The position numbers and the translations under genes were made by a program. Of a stretch of 64,000 nt of DNA, positions 50,260 through 61,978 are shown one piece after another. Positions within the stretch are counted from its first letter, which is position 1; every line of letters starts with the position of its first letter. Source of the DNA: Nomia melanderi (taxonomy: Eukaryota > Arthropoda > Insecta > Hymenoptera > Halictidae); the NCBI RefSeq assembly GCF_051020985.1, contig NW_027475145.1, positions 1,240,001-1,304,000 on the forward strand, written 5' to 3'. Under the pieces are notes generated by a model that saw only the letters and a list, made by a program, of their open reading frames with translations, searched no databases and had not been told where the DNA came from.

Positions 50260-51830
50260 TCGCACCCGAGATATCACCAGATATATATTGGATTTTCCCC
50301 TGACCCTGAGTGTCCGGCCCCATGAGACTGTGGTTTTCTCGGTCCCTGGTGGTCCGAGGTCGTTCCCGCTGCACAGATTCATGCGCCAGGGCCTCCTGCA
50401 GATAATTCATTTTTGTTTATTGCGCTATCTCCAATAGCACCCGAGATATCACCATATAAACATCGGATTTTCCCCTGACCCTGAGTGTCCGATCCCATGA
50501 GACTGGTTTTCTCGGCCCCTCGTGGTCCGAGGTCGTTCCCGCTGCACAGATTCATGCGCCCGGGCCTCCTACAGACAATGCACTTTGATTTATTGCGCTA
50601 TCTCTAATAGCACCAGAGATATCACCAGATATATGCTGTATTTTTACATGACCTTGGGTGACGGATTCCAAATATCTGTAATTTTTTCGGCGCCTGGTGG
50701 TCCGAGGTCATTCCTGCTGCACAGATTCATGCGCCAGGGCCTCCTGCAGACAATGCACTTTGATTTATTGAGCTATCTCTAATAGCACCCGAGATATCAC
50801 CAAATATATATTGGATTTTTTCCTGACCGTGACATTCCGGCCCCATGGGACGGTGATTTCCTCGGCCCCTTGTGGTCCGAGGTCGTTCCCGCTGCACAGA
50901 TTCATGCGCTAGGGCCTCCTGCAGACAATGCACTTTGATTTACCGCGCTATCTGTAATAGCACCCGAGATATCACCAGATTTATATTGGATTTTTCCCTG
51001 ACCCTGAGTGTCCGACCCCATGTGTCGATGGTTTTCTCGGCCCCTGGTGGTCCGAAGTCCTTCCCGCTGCACAGATTCATACGCCAGGGCCTCCTGCAGA
51101 GAATGCACTTTGATTTATTGCGCTATCTGTAATAGCACCCTAGATATCACCAGATTTATATTGGATTTTTCCCTGACCCTGAGTGTCCAACCCCATGAGA
51201 CGGTGGTTTTCTCGGCCCCTGGTGGTCCGAGGTCGTTCCCGATGCACAGATTGATGCGCCAGGGCCTCCTGCAGGCAAAGCACTTTGATTTATTTCGCTA
51301 TCCCTAATAGCACCCGAGATATCACCAGATATATATTGGATTTGTCCCTGACCGTGACAGTCCGGCCACATGGGACGGTGATTTTCTCGGCCCCTTGTGG
51401 TCCGAGGTCGTTCCCGCTGCACAGATTCATGCGCTAGGGCCTCCTGCAGACAATGCACTTTGATTTATTGAGCTATCTCTAATAGCACCCGAGATATCAC
51501 CAGATATATATTGGATTTTTCCTTGACCCTGATAGTCCGACCGCATGTGTCGATGGTTTCCTCGGTCCCTCGTAGTCCGACGTCGATCCCGCTGCACAGA
51601 TTCACGCGCCAGGGCGCCCTGCAGAAAATTCACTTTGATTTATTGCGCTATCTCTAATAGCACCCGAGATATCACCAGATGTATATTGGATTTTTCCCTG
51701 ACCCTGACAGTCCGGCCCCATGAGACAGTGATTTTCTCGGCCCCTGGTGGTACGAGGTCGATCCCGCTGCACAGATTCATGCGCCAGGGCCTCCTGCAGA
51801 CAATGCACTTTGGTTTATTGCGCTATCTCT
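50260..51830 (+). repeat. Zone D copy of 10.36-11.93 kb; first of two copies in D
   Basis: Matches zone A from about 10,361 to 11,931 (offset 39,899). Its first kilobase recurs 3,673 bp later (21 x 175 - 2) at about 53,933-54,840. The two-base difference is the tagged deletion at 50,504 that lies in both copies. It contains the divergent core at 50,646. Confidence 0.8.
50646..50685 (+). repeat. Divergent 40-bp core in satellite monomer
   Basis: Zone D copy of 10,747, with the same GATTCCAAATATCTG and TTCGGCGCCTGG marks. Confidence 0.85.
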
Positions 51831-53269
51831 AATAGCACCCGAGATATCACCAGATATATATTGGATTTTTCCCTGACCCTGAGTGTCCGACCCCACGAGA
51901 CGGTGGTTTTCTCGGCGCCTGGTGGTCCGAGGTCGTTCCCGCTGCAGAGATTCATGCGCCAGGGCCACCTGCAGACAATGCACTTTGATTTATTGCGCTA
52001 TCTATAATAGCACCCGAGATATCACCAGATATATATTGGATTTTTCCCTGACCCTGAGTGTCCGACCCCCTGAGAAGGTGGTTTTCTCGGCCCCTGGTGG
52101 TCCGAGGTCGTTCCCGCTGCACAGATTCATGCGCCAGGGCCTCCTGCAGACAATGCACTTTGATTTATTGCGCTATCTGTAATAGCACCCGAGATATCAC
52201 CAGATTTATATTGGATTTTTCCCTGACCCCGAGTGTCCGACCCCATGAGACGCTGGTTTCCTCGGCCTCTGGTGCTCCGAGGTCGCTCCCGCTGCACAAA
52301 TTCATGCGCCAGGTCCTCCTGCAGACAATGCACTTTGATTTATTGCGCTATCTCTAATAGCACCCGAGATATCACCAGATATATATTGGATTTTTCCCTG
52401 ACCCTGAGTGTCCGACCCCCTGAGAAGGTGGTTTTCTCGGCCCCTGGTGGTCCGAGGTCGATCCCGCTGCACAGATTCATGGGCCAGGGCCTCCTACAGA
52501 CAATGCACTTTGATTTATTGCGCTATCTATAATAGCACCCGAGATATCACCAGATATATATTGGATTTTTCCCTGACCCTGAGTGTCCGACCCCCTGAGA
52601 AGGTGGTTTTCTCGGCCCCTGGTGGTCCGAGGTCGTTCCCGCTGCACAGATTCATGCGCCAGGGCCTCCTGCAGACAATGCACTTTGATTTATTGCGCTA
52701 TCTGTAATAGCACCCGAGATATCACCAGATTTATATTGGATTTTTCCCTGACCCCGAGTGTCCGACCCCATGAGACGCTGGTTTTCTCGGCCCCTGGTGG
52801 TCCGAGGTCGTTCCCGCTGCACAGATTCATGCGCCAGGGCCTCCTGCAGACAATGCACTTTGATTTATGTCGCTATCCCTTATAGCACCCGAGATATCAC
52901 CAGATTTATACTGGATCTTTCCCTGACCCTGAGTGCCCGACCCCTTGAGACGCTGGTTTTCTCGGCCCCTGGTGGCCCGAGGTCGTTCCCCCTGCAGAGA
53001 TTCATGCGCCACGGCCTCCTACAGACAATGCACTTTGATTTATTGCGCTATCTGTAATAGCACCCGATATATCACCATATACATATTGGATTTGTCCCTG
53101 ACCCTGAGTGTCCGACCCTATGAGACGGTAGTTTTCTCGGCCCCTGGTGGTCCGAGGTCGATCCCGCTGCACAGATTCATGCGCCAGGGCCTCCTACAGA
53201 CAATGCACTTTGATTTATTGCGCTATCTCTAATAGCACCCGAGATATCACCAGATATATAATGGATTTT
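51831..53269 (+). repeat. Zone D copy of the twelve-monomer unit (single)
   Basis: About 52,233-53,230 matches 12,159-13,156 (offset 40,074). Zone A has this part twice in tandem; D has it once in full, with only pieces again near 55,206-55,500. Near 53,250 the sequence switches to a copy of the 9.5-kb monomers (CTGGAGGTCCGAGAACG). Confidence 0.75.
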
Positions 53270-55769
53270 CCCCTGACCCTGAGTGTCCGGCCCCATGAGA
53301 CTGTGGTTTTCTCGGCCCCTGGAGGTCCGAGAACGTTCCCGCTGAACAGGTTCATGCGCCAGGGTCTCCTACAGACAACGCACTTTGATTTATTGCGCTA
53401 TCTGTAATAGCACCCGAGATATCACCAGATATATATTGGATTTTTCACTGACCCTGAGTGTCCTGCCCAATGAGACTGTGGTTTTCTCGGCCCCTGGTGG
53501 TCCGAGGTCGTTCCCGCTGTACAGATTCATGCGCCAGGGCCTCCTACAGACAGTGCACTTTGATTTATTGCGCTATCTGTAATAGCACCCGAGATATCAC
53601 CAGATATATATTTTATTTTTCACTGACCCTGAGTGTCCGGCCCCATGAGACGGTGTTTTTCTCGGACCCTGGTGGTCCGAGGTCGTTCCCGCTGTACAGA
53701 TTCATGCGCCAGGGCCTCCTACAGACAATGCACTTTGATTTATTGCGCTATCCGTAATCGCACCCGAGATATCACCAGATATATATTGGATTTTCCCCTG
53801 ACCCTGAGGGTCCAGCCCCATGAGACTGTGGTTTTCTCGGCCCCTGGTGGTCCGAGGTCGTTCCCGCTGCACAGATTCATGCGCCAGGGCCTCCTACAGA
53901 CAATGCACTTTGATTTATTGCGCTATCCGTAATCGCACCCGAGATATCACCAGATATATATTGGATTTTCCCCTGACCCTGAGGGTCCAGCCCCATGAGA
54001 CTGTGGTTTTCTCGGTCCCTGGTGGTCCGAGGTCGTTCCCGCTGCACAGATTCATGCGCCAGGGCCTCCTGCAGATAATTCATTTTTGTTTATTGCGCTA
54101 TCTCCAATAGCACCCGAGATATCACCATATAAACATCGGATTTTCCCCTGACCCTGAGTGTCCGATCCCATGAGACTGGTTTTCTCGGCCCCTCGTGGTC
54201 CGAGGTCGTTCCCGCTGCACAGATTCATGCGCCCGGGCCTCCTACAGACAATGCACTTTGATTTATTGCGCTATCTCTAATAGCACCAGAGATATCACCA
54301 GATATATGCTGTATTTTTACATGACCTTGGGTGACAGATTCCAAATATCTGTAATTTTTTCGGCGCCTGGTGGTCCGAGGTCATTCCTGCTGCACAGATT
54401 CATGCGCCAGGGCCTCCTGCAGACAATGCACTTTGATTTATTGAGCTATCTCTAATAGCACCCGAGATATCACCAAATATATATTGGATTTTTTCCTGAC
54501 CGTGACATTCCGGCCCCATGGGACGGTGATTTCCTCGGCCCCTTGTGGTCCGAGGTCGTTCCCGCTGCACAGATTCATGCGCTAGGGCCTCCTGCAGACA
54601 ATGCACTTTGATTTACCGCGCTATCTGTAATAGCACCCGAGATATCACCAGATTTATATTGGATTTTTCCCTGACCCTGAGTGTCCGACCCCATGTGTCG
54701 ATGGTTTTCTCGGCCCCTGGTGGTCCGAAGTCCTTCCCGCTGCACAGATTCATACGCCAGGGCCTCCTGCAGAGAATGCACTTTGATTTATTGCGCTATC
54801 TGTAATAGCACCCTAGATATCACCAGATTTATATTGGATTTTTCCCTGACCCTGAGTGTCCGGCCCCATGAGACAGTGATTTTCTCGGCCCCTGGTGGTA
54901 CGAGGTCGATCCCGCTGCACAGATTCATGCGCCAGGGCCTCCTGCAGACAATGCACTTTGGTTTATTGCGCTATCTCTAATAGCACCCGAGATATCACCA
55001 GATATATATTGGATTTTGCCCTGACCCTGAGTGTCCGACCCCACGAGACGGTGGTTTTCTCGGCGCCTGGTGGTCCGAGGTCGTTCCCGCTGCAGAGATT
55101 CATGCGCCAGGGCCACCTGCAGACAATGCACTTTGATTTATTGCGCTATCTATAATAGCACCCGAGATATCACCAGATATATATTGGATTTTTCCCTGAC
55201 CCCGAGTGTCCGACCCCATGAGACGCTGGTTTCCTCGGCCTCTGGTGCTCCGAGGTCGCTCCCGCTGCACAGATTCATGCGCCAGGGCCTCCTGCAGACA
55301 ATGCACTTTGATTTATGTCGCTATCCCTTATAGCACCCGAGATATCACCAGATTTATACTGGATCTTTCCCTGACCCTGAGTGCCCGACCCCTTGAGACG
55401 CTGGTTTTCTCGGCCCCTGGTGGCCCGAGGTCGTTCCCCCTGCAGAGATTCATGCGCCAGGGCCTCCTACAGACAATGCACTTTGATTTATTGCGCTATC
55501 TCTAATAGCACCCGAGATATCACCAGATATATATTGGATTTTTCCCTGACCCTGAGTGTACGACCCCATGAGACGGTGGTTTTCTCGGCCCCTGGTGGCC
55601 CGAGGTCGTTCCCCCTGCACAGATTCATGCGCCAGTGCCTCCTACAGACAATGCACTTTGATTTATTGCCCTATCTGTAATAGCACCCGAGATATCACCA
55701 GATATATATTGGATTTTTCCCTGACCCTGAGTGTCCGACCCCATGAGACGGTAATTTTCTCGGCCCCTG
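53270..55769 (+). repeat. Zone D: second copy of the 9.5-11.25 kb block, then spliced homogenised monomers
   Basis: About 53,270-53,580 matches about 9,523-9,833 (offset 43,747), and about 53,580-54,840 matches about 10,010-11,250 (offset 43,572). About 54,841-55,200 matches 11,794-12,150 (offset 43,047). The rest combines pieces of the 12-monomer unit with the 15.3-kb monomers. A private change makes GTGACAGATTCC at about 54,331 where the other two copies have GTGACGGATTCC. Confidence 0.72.
54319..54358 (+). repeat. Divergent 40-bp core in satellite monomer
   Basis: Third member of the 10,747 and 50,646 set, with a private G-to-A change giving GTGACAGATTCC. Confidence 0.85.
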
Positions 55770-57603
55770 GTGGTCCGAGGTCGATCCCGCTGCACAGATT
55801 CATGCGCCAGGGCCTCCTACAGACAATGCACTTTGATTTATTGCGCTATCTCTAATAGCACCCGAGATATCACCAGATATATATTGGATTTTTCCCTGAC
55901 CCTGACAGTCCCGCCCCATGAGACGGTGATTTTCTCGGCCCCTGGTGGTCCGAGGTCGATCCCCCTGCACAGATTCATGGGCCAGGGCCTCCTACAGACA
56001 ATGCACTTTGATTTATTGCGCTATCTATAATAGCACCCGAGATATCACCAGATATATATTGGATTTTTCCCTGACCCTGAGTGTACGACCCCATGAGACG
56101 GTGGTTTTCTCGGCCCCTGGTGGCCCGAGGTCGTTCCCCCTGCACAGATTCATGCGCCAGTGCCTCCTACAGACAATGCACTTTGATTTATTGCGCTATC
56201 TGTAATAGCACCAGAGATATCACCATATACATATTGGATTTGTCCCTGACCCTGAGTGTCCGACCCCATGATACGGTAATTTTCCCGGCCCCTGGTGGTC
56301 CGAGGTCGATCCCGCTGCACAGTTTCATGCGCCAGGGCCTCCTACAGACAATGCACTTTGATTTATTGCGCTATCTCTAATAGCACCCGAGGTATCACCA
56401 GATATATATTGGATTTTTCCCTGACCCTGACAGTCCGGCCCCGTGCGTCGGCGATTTTCTCGGCCCCTGGTGGTCCGAGGTCGATCCCGCTGCACAGTTT
56501 CATGCGCCAGGGCCTCCTACAGACAATGCACTTTGATTTATTGCGCTATCTCTAATAGCACCCGAGGTATCACCAGATATATATTGGATTTTTCCCTGAC
56601 CCTGACAGTCCGGCCCCGTGCGTCGGCGATTTTCTCGGCCCCTGGTCGTCCGAGGTCGATCCCGCTGCACAGTTTCATGCGCCAGGGCCTCCTACAGACA
56701 ATGCACTTTGATTTATTGCGCTATCTCTAATAGCACCCGAGATATCACCAGATATATATTGGATTTTTCCCTGACCCTGAGTGTCCGACCCCCTGAGAAG
56801 GTGGTTTTCTCGGCCCCTGGTGGTCCGAGGTCGTTCCCGCCGCACAGATTCATGCGCCAGGGCCTCCTGCAGACAATGCACTTTGATTTATTGCGCTATC
56901 TGTAATAGCACCCGAGATATCACCAGATTTATATTGGATTTTTCCCTGACCCCGAGTGTCCGACCCCATGAGACGCTGGTTTTCTCGGCCCCTGGTTCTC
57001 CGATGTCGCTCCCGCTGCACAGATTCATGCGCCAGGAACTCCTACAAACAATGCACTTTGATTTATTTCGCTATCTCTAATAGCACCCGAGATATCACCA
57101 TATATATATTGGATTTTCCCCTGACCCTGAGTGTCCGGCCCCATGAGACGGTGGTTTTCTCGGCCCCTGGTGGTCCGAGGTCGTTCCCGCTGCACAGATT
57201 CATGCGCCACGGCCTGCTGCAGACAATGCACTTTGATTTATTGCGCTATCTGTAATAGCACCCGAGATATCACCATATACATATTGGATTTGTCCCTGAC
57301 CCTGAGTGTCCGACCCCATGAGACGGTAATTTTCTCGGCCCCTGGTGGTCCGAGGTCGATCCCGCTGCACAGATTCATGCGCCAGGGCCTCCTACAGACA
57401 ATGCACTTTGATTTATTGCGCTATCTCTAATAGCACCCGAGATATCACCAGATATATATTGGATTTTTCCCTGACCCTGACAGTCCCGCCCCATGAGACG
57501 GTGATTTTCTCGGCCCCTGGTGGTCCGAGGTCGATCCCGCTGCACAGATTCATGCGCCAGGGCCTCCTGCAGACAATGCACTTTGATTTATTGCGCTATC
57601 TGT
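55770..57603 (+). repeat. Zone D homogenised segment matching 16.2-16.9 and 17.8-18.7 kb
   Basis: About 55,770-56,440 matches 16,223-16,893 (offset 39,547) and carries the CATGATACGG / TTTTCCCGG version. Three successive monomers from about 56,295 to 56,730 share CACAGTTTCATGCG, two of them with CCCCGTGCGTCGGCG, a local one-monomer amplification. About 56,675-57,600 matches 17,828-18,753 (offset 38,847). Confidence 0.72.
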
Positions 57604-60600
57604 AATAGCACCCGAGATATCACCAGATTTATATTGGATTTTTCCCTGACCCCGAGTGTCCGACCCCAGGAGACGCTGGTTTTCTCGGCCCCTGGTTCTC
57701 CGAGGTCGCTCCCGCTGCACAGATTCATGCGCCAGGAACTCCTGCAGACAATGCACTTTGCTTTATTGCGCTTTCTGTAATAGCACCCGAGATATCACCA
57801 GATTTATATTGGATTTTTCCCTGACCCCGTGTGTCCGACCCCATGCGACGGTGGTTTTCTCGGCCCCTGGTGGTCCGAGGTCGTTCCCGCTGCACAGATT
57901 CATGCGCCAGGGCCTACTGCAGACAATGCACTTTGATTTATTTCGCTATCTCTAATAGCACCCGAGATATCACCAGATATATATTGGATTTTTCCCTGAC
58001 CCTGACAGTCCGGCCCCGTGCGTCGGCGATTTTCTCGGCCCCTGGTCGTCCGAGGTCGTTCCCGCTGCACAGATACATGCGCCAGGGCCCCCTGCAGATA
58101 ATTCACTTTGATTTATTGCGCTATCTCTAATAGCACCCGAGATATCACCAGATATATATTGGATTTTTCCGTGACCCTGACAGTCCGGCCCCCTGAGACG
58201 GTGGTTTTCTCGGCCCCTGGTGGTCCGAGGTCGTTCCCGCTGCACAGATTCATGCGCCAGGGCCCCCTGCAGATAATGCACTTTGGTTTATTGCGCTATC
58301 TATAATAGCACCCGAGATATCACCAGATATATATCGGATTTTTCCCTGACCCCGAGTGTCCGACCCCATGAGACGCTGGTTTCCTCGGCCCCTGGTGCTC
58401 CGAGGTCGTTCCCGCTGCACAGATTCATGCGCCAGGGCCTCCTACAAACAATGCACTTTGATTTATTTCGCTATCTCTAATAGCACCCGAGATATCACCA
58501 TATATATATTGGATTTTCCCCTGACCCTGAGTGTCCGACCCCATGAGACGGTAGTTTTCTCGGCCGCTGGTGGTCCGAGGTCGATCCCGCTGCACAGATT
58601 CATGCGCCAGGGCCTCCTGCAGACAATGCACTTTGATTTATTGCGATATCTCTTATAGCACCCGAGATATCACCGGATATATATTGGATTTTTCCCTGAC
58701 CCTGACAGTCCCGCCCCATGAGACGCTGGTTTTCTCGGCCCCTGGTTCTCCGAGGTCGCTCCCGCTGCACAGATTCATGCGCCAGGAACTCCTGCAGACA
58801 ATGCACTTTGATTTATTGCGCTTTCTGTAATAGCACCCGAGATATCACCAGATTTATATTGGATTTTTCCCTGACCCCGAGTGTCCGACCCCATGCGACG
58901 GTGGTTTTCTCGGCCCCTGGTGGTCCGAGGTCGTTCCCGCTGCACAGATTCATGCGCCAGGGCCTCCTGCAGACAATGCACTTTGATTTATGTCGCTATC
59001 CCTTATAGCACCCGAGATATCACCAGATTTATATTGGATTTTTCCCTGACCCTGAGTGCCCGACCCCATGAGACGGTGGTTTTCTCGGCCCCTGGTGGCC
59101 CGAGGTCGTTCCCCCTGCACAGATTCATGCGCCAGGGCCTCCTACAGACAATGCACTTTGATTTATTGCGCTATCTGTAATAGCACCCGAGATATCACCA
59201 TATACATATTGGATTTGTCCCTGACCCTGAGTGTCCGACCCTATGAGACGGTACTTTTCTCGGCCCCTGGTGGTCCGAGGTCGATCCCGCTGCACAGATT
59301 CATGCGCCAGGGCCTCCTACAGACAATGCACTTTGATTTATTGCGCTATCTCTAATAGCACCCGAGATATCACCAGATATATATTGGATTTTTCCCTGAC
59401 CCTGAGTGTACGACCCCATGAGACGGTGGTTTTCTCGGCCCCTGGTGGCCCGAGGTCGTTCCCCCTGCACAGATTCATGCGCCAGTGCCTCCTACAGACA
59501 ATGCACTTTGATTTATTGCGCTATCTGTAATAGCACCCGAGGTATCACCATATACATATTGGATTTGTCCCTGACCCTGAGTGTCCGACCCCATGAGACG
59601 GTAATTTTCTCGGCCCCTGGTGGTCCGAGGTCGATCCCGCTGCACAGTTTCATGCGCCAGGGCCTCCTACAGACAATGCACTTTGATTTATTGCGCTATC
59701 TCTAATAGCACCCGAGGTATCACCAGATATATATTGGATTTTTCCCTGACCCTGACAGTCCGGCCCCGTGCGTCGGCGATTTTCTCGGCCCCTGGTCGTC
59801 CGAGGTCGTTCCCGCTGCACAGATACATGCGCCAGGGCCCCCTGCAGATAATTCACTTTGATTTATTGCGCTATCTCTAATAGCACCCGAGATATCACCA
59901 GATATATATTGGATTTTTCCGTGACCCTGACAGTCCGGCCCCCTGAGACGGTGGTTTTCTCGGCCCCTGGTGGTCCGAGGTCGTTCCCGCTGCACAGATT
60001 CATGCGCCAGGGCCCCCTGCAGATAATGCGCTTTGATTTATTGCGCTATCTATAATAGCACCCGAGATATCACCAGATATATATTGGATTTTTCCCTGAC
60101 CCCGAGTGTCCGACCCCATGAGACGCTGGTTTCCTCGGCCCCTGGTGCTCCGAGGTCGTTCCCGCTGCACAGATTCATGCGCCAGGGCCTCCTACAAACA
60201 ATGCACTTTGATTTATTTCGCTATCTCTAATAGCACCCGAGATATCACCATATATATATTGGATTTTCCCCTGACCCTGAGTGTCCGGCCCCATGAGACG
60301 GTGGTTTTCTCGGCCCCTGGTGGTCCGAGGTCGTTCCCGCTGCACAGATTCATGCGCCACGGCCTGCTGCAGACAATGCACTTTGATTTATTGCGCTATC
60401 TGTAATAGCACGCGAGATATCACCATATACATATTGGATTTGTCCCTGACCCTGAGTGTCCGACCCCATGAGACGGTAATTTTCTCGGCCCCTGGTGGTC
60501 CGAGGTCGATCCCGCTGCACAGATTCATGCGCCAGGGCCCCCTGCAGATAATGCACTTTGATTTATTGCGCTATCTATAATAGCACCCGAGATATCACCA

Positions 60601-61978
60601 GATATATATTGGATTTTTCCCTGACCCCGAGTGTCCGACCCCATGAGACGCTGGTTTCCTCGGCCCCTGGTGCTCCGAGGTCGTTCCCGCTGCACAGATT
60701 CATGCGCCAGGGCCTCCTACAAACAATGCACTTTGATTTATTTCGCTATCTCTAATAGCACCCGAGATATCACCATATATATATTGGATTTTCCCCTGAC
60801 CCTGAGTGTCCGACCCCATGAGACGGTAGTTTTCTCGGCCGCTGGTGGTCCGAGGTCGATCCCGCTGCACAGATTCATGCGCCAGGGACTCCTGCAGACA
60901 ATGCACTTTGATTTATTGCGCTATCGCTTATAGCACCCGAGATATCACCGGATATATATTGGATTTTTCCCTGACCCTGACAGTCCCGCCCCATGAGACG
61001 GTGATTTTCTCGGCCCCTGGTGTTCCGAGGTCGATCCCGCCGCACAGATTCATGGGCCAGGGCCTCCTGCAGACAATGCACTTTGATTTATGTCGCTATC
61101 CCTTATAGCACCCGAGATATTACCAGATTTATATTGGATTTTTCCCTGACCCTGAGTGTCCGACCCCATGAGACGGTGGTTTTCACGGCCCCTGGTGGTC
61201 CGAGGTCGTTCCCGCTGCACAGATTCATGCGCCAGGGCCTCCTACAGACAATGCACTTTGATTTATTGCGCTATCTGTAATAGCACCCGAGATATCACCA
61301 TATACATATTGGATTTGTCCCTGACCCTGAGTGTCCGACCCTATGAGACGGTAGTTTTCTCGGCCCCTGGTGTTCCGAGGTCGATCCCGCTGCACAGATT
61401 CATGCGCCAGGGCCTCCTACAGACAATGCACTTTGACTTATTACGCTATCTCTAATAGCACCCGAGATATCACCAGATATATATTGGATTTTTCCCTGAC
61501 CCTGAGTGTACGACCCCATGAGACGGTGGTTTTCTCGGCCCCTGGTGGCCCGAGGTCGTTCCCCCTGCACAGATTCATGCGCCAGTGCCTCCTACAGACA
61601 ATGCACTTTGATTTATTGCGCTATCTGTAATAGCACCCGAGATATCACCATATACATATTGGATTTGTCCCAGACCCTGAGTGTCCGACCCCATGAGACG
61701 GTAATTTTCTCGGCCCCTGGTGGTCCGAGGTCGATCCCGCTGCACAGATTCATGCGCCAGGGCCTCCTACAGACAATGCACTTTGATTTATTGCGCTATC
61801 TCTAATAGCACCCGAGATATCACCAGATATATATTGGATTTTTCCCTGACCCTGACAGTCCCGCCCCATGAGACGGTGATTTTCTCGGCCCCTGGTGGTC
61901 CGAGGTCGATCCCGCTGCACAGATTCATGGGCCAGGGCCTCCTACAGACAATGCACTTTGATTTATTGCGCTATCTAT
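57604..61978 (+). repeat. Twenty-five-monomer higher-order unit, copy 1 (4,375 bp)
   Basis: The first 1.9 kb (57,604 to about 59,510) is repeated from 61,979, exactly 25 monomers later. Within the unit, 58,775-61,978 is colinear with 18,703-21,906 in zone A, while 57,970-58,420 matches 16,848-17,298 and 58,425-58,770 matches 20,628-20,973. The unit is therefore a rearranged mix of zone A monomers. One change between copies is GACCCCAGGAGACG at 57,666 against GACCCCATGAGACG at 62,041. Confidence 0.8.
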
